From assembly GCA_900149785.2 (NCBI GenBank), contig FSSI02000022.1, forward strand, positions 1 to 64,000: a DNA stretch of 64,000 nucleotides. Reading direction: 5' to 3'. The notes under the pieces were generated by a model. That model did no database searches. It had not been told where the DNA came from and saw only the letters and a list, made by a program, of their open reading frames with translations. This stretch comes from Sodalinema lacuna_A (GTDB taxonomy: Bacteria > Cyanobacteriota > Cyanobacteriia > Cyanobacteriales > Geitlerinemataceae). Shown piece after piece: positions 28,524 through 37,821 of the stretch. Position numbers and translations under genes: made by a program. Every line of letters starts with the position of its first letter. Positions within the stretch are counted from its first letter, which is position 1.

Positions 28524-30281
28524 ATGATGAGAACACCCCAGATTATTGTCTGTGGATTAGGTCCGACGGGCTACGAAATTTTCCGACTGCTGCGACAGCA
28601 AGGGATTGAGGCGATCGGTATCCATGATCAGCCTCTCCCCCAGGAAACGGATCATGTGGTTGTGGGCAATTTGCGATCGTCCTCGACGCTTCTCGCGGCG
28701 GGCATCCAAGAGGCTCAAACTCTGGTGTTAGCTATGGTTGATGATGCGGTCAATCTAGCGGTTTTAGTACAGGCGCGTCTTCTGAATCCCCATATTCGCA
28801 TTGTCAATCGACTGTTCAACCAGCGATTGGGAGAGCGACTCAATCAGACTCTGGAGCATCATACGGCCATGAGTGTGTCAGCTTTAGCCGCGCCGGTGTT
28901 CGCGTTTGCGGCGTTCGGAAATCGGGCGATTGGTCAACTTCAGTTATTTAACCAGACTTGGCCCATTCATGAAGAGTATATCCATGATGGCCATGATTGG
29001 GTCGGACGTACCTTGGATGAACTCTGGGACGATCGCTCGCGAATGTTGATCTATTATCTGCCGATGCAGACTCATTTAGATTTGGTTTCGGCGGTGTTGC
29101 GTCAACAGCCTCTGCAAGTCGGCGATCGCCTGATTATTGCGACTCAGCCGACGCTCGGCTCCCGCCATAAATCCTGGCTGGCCCGAGGAAAACAATTTTT
29201 CCGTTGGCTGAAAACCCTACGTCAGCAAATTCAGTCGAGTGTGGCGATTACTCTGATTCTGTTTCTAACGATTTTCGTGGCCACCTTGACATACACGGCA
29301 ATTAATGTAGAGGTGACGGCGGTCGATGCCCTTTATTTTTCTGTGGGCATGATTACCGGGGCCGGCGGAAACGAAAAAGTCGCCGAAACCGCTCCGGCCT
29401 TAATTAAAGTCTTTACGGTGATTATGATGTTAGCGGGAGCCGGGGTGATTGGTATTGCCTATGCTCTCCTCAATGACTGGGTGTTAGGAACCAGCTTCCG
29501 CAAACTCTGGAATGCAGCCCCAACGCCGAGTGAGAATCACTATGTTGTCTGCGGTTTGGGGGGCATTGGCATTAAAATTGCCACCAGTTTGCAGGAAAAT
29601 GGCTATGACGTGGTGGCGATCGAGACGGATCCCAATGGGCGCTTTTTACATACGGCCCAATCTCTGAAAATTCCTGTGGTTCAAGGCGATGCGACCCTTG
29701 CGGATACCCTCGAAACGGCAAATATTCACCGAGCCAAGGCTCTATTTGCCGTCAGCAGTGACGATACCACGAATCTCGAAATTGCCCTGACGGCTAAGGG
29801 ACTTCGCAGCGATGTTCGGGTGGTTGTCCGCGCCCATGATGCTCATTTTGGCATGATGGTTCAGGAGGTCTTTGAGTTTAACTCGGTCTTGAGTCCGACG
29901 GAAATCGCCGCTCCCTCCTTTGCGGCGGCGGCTTTGGGGGGACAGATTTTTGGCAGTGGGATGACGGCGGGAAATCTCTGGATTGCCATGGCCACGACGA
30001 TTACCCCCGAACACCCATTTCTAGGACAAGATGTGAAGTCGGCAGCGGCCAATGGTGATTTTGTGCCACTGTATCTTGAAACCAGTAGCGATACTCTCCA
30101 TGGTTGGGAGTTATTGGGGGCTGAGTTGACCGGGGGCGATCGCCTCTATTTAACGATCCCGGCCAATCGTTTGGCTCAACTTTGGCGTGTGGTGGAACCG
30201 GAATTTGAACTCCGGGCGCCATCATCTGAGTCCAATGGTCAGTCCAACTCCCGTCAAAATCGGATCGCGATGAACAATTGA
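28524..30281 (+). CDS. Ion channel-like membrane protein with two TrkA-N/RCK domains
   Basis: 585 residues. A TrkA-N Rossmann domain lies at each side of the membrane part: VCGLGPTGYEIFRLL (about 9-23) and VCGLGGIGIKIATSL (about 341-355), both with GxGxxG nucleotide-binding loops. Between them are two membrane helices (VAITLILFLTIFVATLTY and VIMMLAGAGVIGIAYALL) around a pore-loop-like segment FSVGMITGAGGNEK. Potassium channels normally have TVGYGD there, so the selectivity filter is altered. It may carry another ion, or be regulatory. RCK domains usually sense NAD(H), ATP or Ca2+. Confidence 0.82.
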   Translation: MMRTPQIIVCGLGPTGYEIFRLLRQQGIEAIGIHDQPLPQETDHVVVGNLRSSSTLLAAGIQEAQTLVLAMVDDAVNLAVLVQARLLNPHIRIVNRLFNQRLGERLNQTLEHHTAMSVSALAAPVFAFAAFGNRAIGQLQLFNQTWPIHEEYIHDGHDWVGRTLDELWDDRSRMLIYYLPMQTHLDLVSAVLRQQPLQVGDRLIIATQPTLGSRHKSWLARGKQFFRWLKTLRQQIQSSVAITLILFLTIFVATLTYTAINVEVTAVDALYFSVGMITGAGGNEKVAETAPALIKVFTVIMMLAGAGVIGIAYALLNDWVLGTSFRKLWNAAPTPSENHYVVCGLGGIGIKIATSLQENGYDVVAIETDPNGRFLHTAQSLKIPVVQGDATLADTLETANIHRAKALFAVSSDDTTNLEIALTAKGLRSDVRVVVRAHDAHFGMMVQEVFEFNSVLSPTEIAAPSFAAAALGGQIFGSGMTAGNLWIAMATTITPEHPFLGQDVKSAAANGDFVPLYLETSSDTLHGWELLGAELTGGDRLYLTIPANRLAQLWRVVEPEFELRAPSSESNGQSNSRQNRIAMNN

Positions 30282-30360
30282 CGGGACTCTCGGGACGCAA
30301 AATTCCCTCGCTGGCAGGGACTAGGGGTAGCTCCTGCTAGGAAGAAAGGCCCTGTTCCGG

Positions 30361-30400
30361 CTGGGTTTCGCCATCACGCTACCCAGATGGCGAAACTCAG
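30361..30400. terminator. Long inverted repeat between convergent genes
   Basis: ctgggtttcgccatc (30361-30375) pairs with gatggcgaaactcag (30386-30400), 15 base pairs with a single G-T pair and a 10-base loop. It lies in the gap between the channel gene and the minus-strand lipoprotein and could stop transcription from both sides. Confidence 0.65.
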
Positions 30401-30412
30401 CGATGTTGGAGA

Positions 30413-31102
30413 CTAGGACAAACTATTGAGCCAGGTGCGAATTTCATTGACGTCAATCGGGCCAGCATCCCGGACTTGCTCACGGCTATCTCCGGGCAAC
30501 GTCCAGGTTTCAGGACAGCCGAGGCTCGGTCGTTGTAGTTGGGTTTGGGCAATTAAATCCAACGTTTTGGCCTCGACAAGATACAAGGTCGCCTGAGTTC
30601 CATAACTGGCTAACGACCCATACCATCCTTCTTCATTGAGATACCAACAGGTTTCTCCATCATTAGGATTCGTGGTTTGATGAGAACAGAGAATTAAGGG
30701 CGTATTATTCAAATCCCCGGAGGTTACGTCCCGCAGATCCGCGTCAGGGTCGGGGAGTTTGCCCATGATGTCATAATTGGTCTCGGGAGTATCACGAATA
30801 AAGATAAGGCTATTGTCCGTCATCTGCTCTTGAGAGTGAGGGGCTTCGGTAATGGCAAAGACGGGTTTTTCCGACAGGGGAATGTCTCCCTCGGAAATTT
30901 TGGTAATTCGACAGACACCGGCCAGGCGCGTTTCAAAGTCGGCTTGGGTTAGCCCCGGCGGTCTCTCTCGGCTGGAGGCTAAATTAGCGCTATTGGGGGC
31001 ATCTCCGACCTGGGCTGGGGTTAAGGTTGCGGTTTGCTGACGACAGGCGACCAGGGTGAAAAGGAGCGAACAGCTCATTAGAGTCCGAACAGGGAGTTTC
31101 AT
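30413..31102 (-). CDS. Hypothetical lipoprotein
   Basis: 229 residues. The N-terminus MKLPVRTLMSCSLLFTLVACRQ is a lipoprotein signal with lipobox LVAC. The mature part has several cysteines (VCRITK, LILCSHQ, GETCWYLN, SLGCPETW) that may form disulfides in the periplasm, and ends in a short helix. No family was recognised. It is divergent from the hydrogenase-protease-like gene. Confidence 0.65.
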   Translation of the reverse strand: MKLPVRTLMSCSLLFTLVACRQQTATLTPAQVGDAPNSANLASSRERPPGLTQADFETRLAGVCRITKISEGDIPLSEKPVFAITEAPHSQEQMTDNSLIFIRDTPETNYDIMGKLPDPDADLRDVTSGDLNNTPLILCSHQTTNPNDGETCWYLNEEGWYGSLASYGTQATLYLVEAKTLDLIAQTQLQRPSLGCPETWTLPGDSREQVRDAGPIDVNEIRTWLNSLS

Positions 31103-31234
31103 GGGGAGAGGTTAATCGTCAAGAACGGGGAAAAGGGAGAACGATGGTTGGATTAGTTTGACCGTTAATTCATGACTGTGGTGTTTAATGTTAGCTATTT
31201 TAGTGTTTATGGGCACAGAGGAGATAGGGTCACG

Positions 31235-31741
31235 ATGACAGAGATGTCTTGGTTACTGATCGGATATGGTAGTCTATTGCGCCGCGATGATGGAGTGGGA
31301 CAACGGATTGCGGCAGCGGTGGCGGATTGGGAGTTACCGGGGGTGCGATCGCTGCCTCGGCATCAGTTAACGCCGGAACTAGCGGAATCTTTGGCTGATG
31401 TGGACTTAGCACTGTTTGTTGATGCCTCGTTGCCGGGAACTGAGCTCAGGATTGACCCTCTGAGTGCTGATTCTGGACCCACGGTGATGGGACATTATCT
31501 GACGCCTTCGTCTTTGCTGGGAATGACGCAATGGTTGTATGAGTGTTGCCCTCAAGCTTGGTTGATCTCAATTCCGGGGCAGGATTTTGGGTTGGGTGAA
31601 ACGTTGTCTGAGTCGGTTGAAGAGGCGATGATGCAGGTGCTTCAGCAGTTGCGGGAATGGTTCACGGCTGCCAATCCACTTGTCCTTGATGTTCACAGTG
31701 AAAGCCTTTTGTTGCCCAGTCATCTAAATCCACCTCGTTGA
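31235..31741 (+). CDS. Hydrogenase maturation protease-like (M52 family) protein
   Basis: 168 residues from the ATG at 31235, which has a good Shine-Dalgarno GAGGAGA at about 31218-31224; an upstream ATG at 31172 lacks one. The signature GYGSLLRRDDGVG matches the GxGN(x)LxxDDGxG motif of nickel-hydrogenase endopeptidases, with a further Asp in LALFVDAS and His in MGHYLTPSSLL as possible metal ligands. In the family these residues bind nickel and the protease trims the large-subunit C-terminus. No hydrogenase gene is in the window. Its last 80 bp overlap the convergent DUF218 gene. Confidence 0.8.
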   Translation: MTEMSWLLIGYGSLLRRDDGVGQRIAAAVADWELPGVRSLPRHQLTPELAESLADVDLALFVDASLPGTELRIDPLSADSGPTVMGHYLTPSSLLGMTQWLYECCPQAWLISIPGQDFGLGETLSESVEEAMMQVLQQLREWFTAANPLVLDVHSESLLLPSHLNPPR

Positions 31742-32375
31742 GTCGCAGCAGTTGATCACAGGAGGGAGAATAGATCTGACTCAGAACCGCCCAAAGTCCA
31801 GTTCGTGTGATGTCTAATAGGGTTTTGAGGCGACTTTCTTGGTTTCCGGGTCTGCCAATTTCGGGGACGATGTTCGCGTCCACCCAGATCCCATGTAATC
31901 CCAGGCTAATCCGGGCCATCCAAATGGCCCGAGGGAGATGACTGGCTGAGGTGATCAGCTCGACGTGATGGACTTGCCAACGTTCGAGGATGGGCAGGCT
32001 ATAGAAGAAGTTATAAAAGGTTGAGTGGGCGCAGTTTTCGAGCCAGACTCGGTCCGTGGGAGCGTTGTCTCGTTCAAAGATGAGATAAATACAGGGGGGA
32101 AGGGAACCGGTGGAGATGAGGATGGGAATTTGGGGGTGCGATCGCGCGTATTGGGCGCTATACATTTCGCGGCGAATACTGCCACCTAACACCAAGACCC
32201 CGTCGGTGGGATCGTCTCGATAGCTGAGGGCCTCAAGGCCACGCAGTCCGCTAACGAGAACCAGGGCTAAGATGAGTCCCAGGAGTCCCCAGGCCAGTTT
32301 GGTTTTCAGCGATCGTTTTGACTGAAACCAGCGCCGGAGGGACTGGGGGATTCTCTGCCAGGGGGGTCGGGTCAT
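31662..32375 (-). CDS. DUF218 / YdcF-ElyC-type membrane-anchored protein
   Basis: 237 residues. A basic N-terminus (QSKRSLKTKL) and one membrane helix (LAWGLLGLILALVLVSGL) precede a soluble domain with DGVLVLGGSIRREM and SASHLPRAIWMARI, typical of DUF218. The family's usual ERA(R)NTxEN motif is here replaced by VWLENCAHSTFYN. Such proteins act in envelope processes in other bacteria, but the reaction is unclear. The gene directly follows the TPR-like gene (1-bp gap), so the two form an operon; its 3' end overlaps the convergent protease-like gene by 80 bp. Confidence 0.78.
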   Translation of the reverse strand: MTRPPWQRIPQSLRRWFQSKRSLKTKLAWGLLGLILALVLVSGLRGLEALSYRDDPTDGVLVLGGSIRREMYSAQYARSHPQIPILISTGSLPPCIYLIFERDNAPTDRVWLENCAHSTFYNFFYSLPILERWQVHHVELITSASHLPRAIWMARISLGLHGIWVDANIVPEIGRPGNQESRLKTLLDITRTGLWAVLSQIYSPSCDQLLRLNEVDLDDWATKGFHCEHQGQVDWQP

Positions 32376-32376
32376 G

Positions 32377-33195
32377 TTAGTCGCTGCCTTCGTTGTTGCG
32401 GGGCGATGGGTTCAGGTCTTGTTGGGAGGGTAGGCGAAATTCAACAGAACCATCGTCGTGTCGAATGACTTGTGCGCCGAGATTTTCGAGTTCGCTGATG
32501 GCTCGTTCTTTGACGCTTTCATCGGTGGCGTTAGAGTAAACGTCTTGCCAACCGATGAAACGGGCGCGTAGACTATCGGGATTGTCCCGTAGCCATTGGG
32601 CGGTTTGCCGGTAGTAGGAGGCAAAATCGGCGTAGCTATCTGTTTTTGCGGCTAAGTCGGCCGCTTGTTCGTAGGCGTGGATGGCCCCAGGAATATCGCC
32701 GAGGAGAAGGAAGCGATCTAAGGCTTCTAGGAGGGCTAAAACAAAGGCTTGCTCTTCGATGTTGGGGGTAATGGACTCGAGTCCGCGATCGAGCAGTTCG
32801 ACGCTTTTTAGGGGTTCTCCTTGGCAGTAGGAGACGCCGCCGGGGACGAAGGTATAGGCGGTGAAGAAACGGGGGTCTCGTTGAGTGACTTGGTCGAGAT
32901 AGGTGAAGTTAAGACGACAACCGGTTTCGTCTCGGGCCGCTTCGTCGCCAAAGTATTGGAGGTATTGTAGAAAGGTCCAACTGGCGATCGCGTTATCAAA
33001 GCCTAAACTGGGCAATTGCTCAAGAAGCGCCAGTTGCAGTTCTAAGCGTCGTTCTTCTTGGACGGGTTCGGTCTCCTCGTCGATGACCTGTTGCCAGCGT
33101 AGTCCCTGGAGACCGACAGCGGCGATCGCAGCTAGGGTTGCGGTCATTAAACTTAATCCTATGGCTTTCGAACCAGACAGCATTTGAACCGTCAT
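32377..33195 (-). CDS. Membrane-anchored conserved hypothetical protein with TPR-like helices
   Basis: 272 residues. One N-terminal membrane helix (AIGLSLMTATLAAIAAVGL) is followed by a helical domain: DNAIASWTFLQYLQYFGDE, TQRDPRFFTAYTFVPGG and a TPR-like stretch GDIPGAIHAYEQAADLAAK. This is a conserved cyanobacterial type without known function. It is the first gene of a two-gene unit with the DUF218 gene. Both are envelope proteins by topology. Confidence 0.7.
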   Translation of the reverse strand: MTVQMLSGSKAIGLSLMTATLAAIAAVGLQGLRWQQVIDEETEPVQEERRLELQLALLEQLPSLGFDNAIASWTFLQYLQYFGDEAARDETGCRLNFTYLDQVTQRDPRFFTAYTFVPGGVSYCQGEPLKSVELLDRGLESITPNIEEQAFVLALLEALDRFLLLGDIPGAIHAYEQAADLAAKTDSYADFASYYRQTAQWLRDNPDSLRARFIGWQDVYSNATDESVKERAISELENLGAQVIRHDDGSVEFRLPSQQDLNPSPRNNEGSD

Positions 33196-33609
33196 AACCT
33201 CGTGTTTTTGCCGAACTCTCCCTTCTAGGATAGATCACGGCTTGAGATCAAGATCACCCCTAATGGCCGCCGGTCTGTCAGATGATCAGTCAGAGTGTCA
33301 GTTAGAGTGTCAGTCAGAGTGTCAGTCAGTCAGATTGTGATCGCAGACACCACTCAACCGCCCCTGGAATGGCTACAGTGGTTTATATATCAACTTTTAA
33401 GTCAAAATAAGTCAAAATTGGTTGGACTCGCCCAGCAAGACCCACTAGAACTCGTACGGTGACTCATCTCGCATATCTGCTTAGGGCTGACATGGCATCG
33501 TTGAGACTAGCATCATCAGGAATTACGGTTCCAAGACCTGTAGATAGGGTCTAAAGGGTTCATATTCAACCTCGTTTCGCTTTATCGTCCTTCTTCGACC
33601 CCATCACGC
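33196..33609. other. Intergenic region upstream of ctp, with a 12-bp tandem repeat
   Basis: 414 bp without a supportable gene. A 12-bp unit (cagtcagagtgt) is repeated at about 33287-33298, 33299-33310 (one change) and 33311-33322, followed by cagtcagtcag. The ctp promoter should lie in the downstream half. No structured RNA was recognised. Confidence 0.6.
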
Positions 33610-34965
33610 ATGAATCGTCCTCATCCTTCCATTCTTCAATCCGTTACGGTGGTTGGCACTGTTCTTCTAACCAGCACCGTGTCCTTCCTTAATCCGCTGT
33701 CGAGTCGATCGAGTCACGCCGCGACCTTTGAAAACAGTCCTAAAGCCGTTTTGGATGAGGCCTGGCAGATTGTCAATCGTGATTATGTTGATGAAACGTT
33801 CCAAGATACGGATTGGCAACAGGTGCGTGAAGAACTCCTAGGGCAAGAGTACAGTTCCCGAGAACAGGCCTATGCGGCGCTCCGTCGTGCCTTAGCCCGC
33901 TTGGATGACCCCTATACGCGTTTTTTGGACCCTGAAGCGTTTGCGGCGCTCAATGAGCAAACCTCGGGGGAACTGTCGGGGGTTGGTTTACGCTTAGAGC
34001 GCGATGAGCAACAGCAAACTATCTCAGTGGTGGCACCGATTCCCAATTCTCCGGCGAGTCGTGAGGGGATTGAGGGGGGCGATCGCATTCTGGCCATTGA
34101 TGGTGATTCAACGGCGTCGATGGGGATCGATGAGGCCTCGCAGCGGATTCGAGGTGCGATTGGAACGCCGGTAACGTTGAGGATTTTACGCAATCAGCGC
34201 CAGTTTAATGTCACTCTTGTCCGTAGCCGTATTGAACTCCCGGCGGTTCATCACAGTCTCAGTTTGGAGGGAGAGACTCGGGTGGGTTATATTCGCTTGA
34301 GTGAGTTTAGTTCTCATGCCCATGAGCAGATGTATCGAGCCATTGAGGACTTAAAAGAGCAGGGGGTTGATGCGTTTGTGCTGGATTTACGGGGGAATCC
34401 TGGAGGCTTGCTGAATGTGAGTATTCAGATTGCTCGTATGTGGTTGAATGAAGGGGCGATCGTCAGTACAGTTGACCGTCATGGCAATATCGAAGCTGTT
34501 GAGGCCACCCGGACGGCGTTGACGGATTTACCTCTGGCGGTTCTGGTGGATCACAATTCCGCTAGTGCGAGTGAGATTGTGGCGGGAGCGTTACAGGATA
34601 ATGAACGCGCGACGATTATTGGCACGCCAACCTTTGGTAAGGCGTTGGTGCAATCGGTGAATTCTTTGTCGGATGGTTCGGGGTTGGCGGTGACGGTGGC
34701 TCGTTACTTTACTCCCAATGGAACTGATATTAGTGAAAACGGCATTTTTCCAGATTCTCGGGTGGAGATGACGGGAAATGAGCAACTTTTGTTAAGTCGA
34801 GATGGAAACCTTCGAGGAACTCTCTCTGATCCGGTTTATTCTCGGGCAGTTGATGTCTTTCAAGAGCAGATTCCTGTTGCCAGTCGTAATGGTTCGAGTC
34901 GTAATGGTTCGAGGGAGGCCGCTGTTAAGGTTCTACGGCTTAAGGAACTTGAGAGTGTCCGCTAA
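33610..34965 (+). CDS. ctp: Carboxyl-terminal processing protease (S41)
   Basis: 451 residues with a signal peptide (TVVGTVLLTSTVSFL, cleavage near SHA). The family order is complete: helical N-part with DDPYTRFLDPE, PDZ domain (about 115-200; GVGLRLERDE, EGGDRILAIDGD), LDLRGNPGGLL, and the catalytic Ser in HNSASASEIVAG with the Lys in PTFGKALVQ. Cyanobacterial CtpA removes the C-terminal tail of D1 in photosystem II; paralogues CtpB and CtpC exist, so the exact type cannot be set. The tail contains a 15-bp repeat (encoding RNGSSRNGS) unlike the conserved body. Confidence 0.92.
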   Translation: MNRPHPSILQSVTVVGTVLLTSTVSFLNPLSSRSSHAATFENSPKAVLDEAWQIVNRDYVDETFQDTDWQQVREELLGQEYSSREQAYAALRRALARLDDPYTRFLDPEAFAALNEQTSGELSGVGLRLERDEQQQTISVVAPIPNSPASREGIEGGDRILAIDGDSTASMGIDEASQRIRGAIGTPVTLRILRNQRQFNVTLVRSRIELPAVHHSLSLEGETRVGYIRLSEFSSHAHEQMYRAIEDLKEQGVDAFVLDLRGNPGGLLNVSIQIARMWLNEGAIVSTVDRHGNIEAVEATRTALTDLPLAVLVDHNSASASEIVAGALQDNERATIIGTPTFGKALVQSVNSLSDGSGLAVTVARYFTPNGTDISENGIFPDSRVEMTGNEQLLLSRDGNLRGTLSDPVYSRAVDVFQEQIPVASRNGSSRNGSREAAVKVLRLKELESVR

Positions 34966-35020
34966 TCGGCTCAGGGTTGGATGAGATGGAAATTCTCGGC
35001 TGAATCTGGTTGTGGATGTC

Positions 35021-35053
35021 AAAACCCCGATGTCATCAAAACATCGGGGTTTT
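35021..35053. terminator. Strong bidirectional rho-independent terminator
   Basis: aaaaccccgatgt (35021-35033) pairs perfectly with acatcggggtttt (35041-35053) around a seven-base loop, giving a GC-rich stem with A and T runs on each side. It lies 56 bp after the ctp stop. Confidence 0.9.
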
Positions 35054-35211
35054 GTAGCAGTCGTCAGATGCAATAAGATATCAACTTGGATCGATAACAT
35101 GACGAGGCTTGATCTCGGTTAACTGCCAACTGCTGTCACGGTATATTATAGCGTTTTGATATCTAGTCGGGTCTAAGTTCTATTCATCTGAATAGTGACA
35201 CGATCGCCGGC

Positions 35212-35547
35212 TTAGGCTTTGGAAAAGCCAAGTCCATTTTCTTGGGCATACCGCTCCATAAACCGCATGAAACGATCCCATTCTTGCTCAGATTTAATCG
35301 GGTAAATGGCTTCGACGGCTTCGGCTTGTCCATTGACAAACTTCCCTTTGACTTCCCGAGTGACCAGTTCTCCTTCTTCGTCAATGAGGTACATACCGGT
35401 GATTTCTTCACCAAATTCAGGGTCGAGGGCTTGCGGGTTTTGGAAGTAGAAAATCGCCCGTCCATTCGATCCATCTTTGGAGCGAGTTAAACGCACGTCG
35501 GGGACGACGTCTTCTTTGACACCCTTGGCGAATTCGATACGAGCCAT
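35212..35547 (-). CDS. psb28: Photosystem II assembly factor Psb28
   Basis: 111 residues. Psb28 binds the CP47 side of assembling photosystem II and supports chlorophyll protein synthesis. The conserved N-terminus MARIEFAKGVKEDVVPDVRL and the TRSKDGSNGRAIFYF and GMYLIDEEGEL segments identify it clearly. The end (WDRFMRFMERYAQENGLGF) is also typical. It is a monocistronic gene on the minus strand facing ctp, with a terminator between. Confidence 0.95.
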   Translation of the reverse strand: MARIEFAKGVKEDVVPDVRLTRSKDGSNGRAIFYFQNPQALDPEFGEEITGMYLIDEEGELVTREVKGKFVNGQAEAVEAIYPIKSEQEWDRFMRFMERYAQENGLGFSKA

Positions 35548-35674
35548 ACGCTTTACTAGATCAGAAACATCGGCTTCAACTTAACACAGCTCGCGACCCT
35601 ACGGGTAGTTCAGGGGTTCGGTGCAAGATTCACGTCCTCTTGAGGGGCCAACCGCTAACCCTTCGCTGATCAGG

Positions 35675-37735
35675 TTAGAGCCGTCCCATAATCTCGGGTA
35701 ATAGGGTCGCCGGAAGCTGATTCAAGGCCTTCCCTTGAGCGGCCATGCCGCCAACGTCATAGCAGGCTCGTAAGGTCCGCACGATCGCATCTTGAGCGGT
35801 TTTTTGTCGTTGGGGTTGCGATCGCCAACCGTGAAAGGCGGCTAAATGTTGCTCTAAGGCGGCTTCAATATGTCCTAAGCGGTGTTGAGGATCGCATTGG
35901 GGATGAACCCCGAGATAGTAATGGGTTAAGCCAAGATTATTATAGGTAGCGTAGAGGTCGAAACTCAGGGTGGTTTGCGAGGCGGCGACGTCGATGGCGG
36001 TGCGATAGGAGTCGATGGCTTGGTGCAAAATCGCAAGAGCCTGTTCTGGGGGCGATTGTTGGGCCAGATGCCAATAGGCGGTCCCGAGGTTGTTCTGGGT
36101 GGCGGCACAACCGGCGGGAAAACGCTCGGGGGTGCGGTAGGTGAGGGCCTCTTGATAGGCGATGATGGCTCGCTGCAAGTTCTCTAGGGAGGTCCCGGAG
36201 TCGGAGAGGGTCCAGTAGGCGGTTCCGAGGTTACTCTGCAACATGGCGTAGGTCATTTCATCGCGATCGCAGGTGTAATAGGTCAAGGCCGCTTCATAGG
36301 CGGCAATGGCTCGCTCTAAGCAAGGTTTGGGAGCTTCAAACTGGGCCAGACTCCAATACGCTGTACCGAGGTTATTTTGAATTGAGGCGTCTTGAGCTAA
36401 ATGAGACGGACTGTTGGGCTGGCCTTGAGACTGGTTCAAGGCTGTTTCAAAGGCGGCGATGGCCTGTTGCCAATCGTGGGCCTGTTGACGTGTGCGACCG
36501 AGATCAGCCCAGACGGAGCCGAGATTGTGGTAGAGGGTGATTTCAACGTCGGGTTTGGGGACGGTTTTTAGGGTGGCGATGGCCTGTTGATAGGCTTGGA
36601 TACTGGCTTCTAACTCCGGCACGCGGCGATCTCGGTGGTCATGGCGACCGAGGAGCCAATGGAGGGTTCCGAGGTCGTTGAAGGTGGCTAGAAGTCGTCC
36701 TGGCTCTTCGGGAGGGGAGATCTGCCAGGATTTTAGGGCCTGACGATAGGCGGCGATTCCGACTCGGGTACATTTGATTAAATCGCAGTCTTGTTGCAGG
36801 CGATCGCGGTAGAGGTTCGCAAACTCTTGGTATTGGATGGCCAGGCGATCGCCCGCAGGTCGTAAACGGTGCAGCCGTTCGATTTGCTGTAAGCGGTCTA
36901 GGGGCTGATGTCCGGGTAGTTCATCCTGGGTGATGGTAACCAGTTGCACGAGAGACCTGGGGACAAATTGCCACACCATTGGCTCTGAAGAGCCTGTTGA
37001 GAGAGTGCCTGTTGAGGGAGAGGCTGAGGCGGAAATACTAACGGTTTCTTGGGGAATAGTGTTTTGAGGTCTGGGTGTGGCGACGGTTTGGGTGCTAAGG
37101 CTAGAGTGGTGAAGCGGACGTTGGCGATGGCTGGGTAGGGGTTCACTACAAAATTCAAAGACTCCGGTACAACATCGCCAAAATTCTGGAGCGGAGTGTT
37201 GAATTTGGTAGAGCCAGGGTCGAGAAATCCAAAAGACTAAACTGCCAAGACTCTCGTCAGAGGTTTCAGCATCCAATTGAGATAACTGCTGAGGAATTTC
37301 TCGTAGTTGTCGCAGAAAAGACCATTGTAAGTTGGCCGATTGACGGGTGAAGTCTGCAATTCCTAACAGTTGTAAACAAATGGCACTACTGCCTGAGATC
37401 TGTTGAGGTAATCCTTGACGGATTTGCTCTAAAATTTGGGTTTGTGTAGGTGCCAGTTGAATGCTGGCTAAACAGGTAGACTGACTTAAATCGGCTTCTG
37501 ATTGTAGGGCAATGGCTAACTCGCTGGCATGGGTTTTATCGTCACAGACCGCTAAAAAGATTTGCCGACGCAAGCCGAGGGCGATCGCCAATTTCAGGCG
37601 TTGATAGACCTGTTGATTCCAACTCGATGGCTCCGGTGAGGTGACACCCGAAGCCATCAATGAACTTGGCGAGAGAGCAAGAGGCACAGACATAAACGGG
37701 TTTGAAGGAACGAGGGATGGCCAAAACGATTGCAC
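35675..37735 (-). CDS. Large tetratricopeptide-repeat protein
   Basis: 686 residues. The N-terminal about 200 residues (LKLAIALGLRRQIFLAVCDD, LQLLGIADFTRQSANLQWSFL, SLVFWISRPWLYQIQHSAPEFW) look like a degenerate NTPase or effector-binding fold without a Walker A motif. From about residue 290 a series of TPR units follows, several with the pattern NNLGTAYWxLA and LxRAIxAYxEAL. A Ser/Thr/Gln-rich linker separates the halves. No membrane span. It probably acts as a protein-interaction scaffold; the partner is unknown. A later in-frame Met (MSVPL, 14 codons in) is an alternative start. Confidence 0.75.
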   Translation of the reverse strand: MQSFWPSLVPSNPFMSVPLALSPSSLMASGVTSPEPSSWNQQVYQRLKLAIALGLRRQIFLAVCDDKTHASELAIALQSEADLSQSTCLASIQLAPTQTQILEQIRQGLPQQISGSSAICLQLLGIADFTRQSANLQWSFLRQLREIPQQLSQLDAETSDESLGSLVFWISRPWLYQIQHSAPEFWRCCTGVFEFCSEPLPSHRQRPLHHSSLSTQTVATPRPQNTIPQETVSISASASPSTGTLSTGSSEPMVWQFVPRSLVQLVTITQDELPGHQPLDRLQQIERLHRLRPAGDRLAIQYQEFANLYRDRLQQDCDLIKCTRVGIAAYRQALKSWQISPPEEPGRLLATFNDLGTLHWLLGRHDHRDRRVPELEASIQAYQQAIATLKTVPKPDVEITLYHNLGSVWADLGRTRQQAHDWQQAIAAFETALNQSQGQPNSPSHLAQDASIQNNLGTAYWSLAQFEAPKPCLERAIAAYEAALTYYTCDRDEMTYAMLQSNLGTAYWTLSDSGTSLENLQRAIIAYQEALTYRTPERFPAGCAATQNNLGTAYWHLAQQSPPEQALAILHQAIDSYRTAIDVAASQTTLSFDLYATYNNLGLTHYYLGVHPQCDPQHRLGHIEAALEQHLAAFHGWRSQPQRQKTAQDAIVRTLRACYDVGGMAAQGKALNQLPATLLPEIMGRL

Positions 37736-37821
37736 CGGCTAATTCCTTTTTCATTCCTGCCGTTCCCTGCTCAGGATAGTCTTGGCTCTTGTCTTAGCCC
37801 TAGACTATCCTTGAGCTGGTT

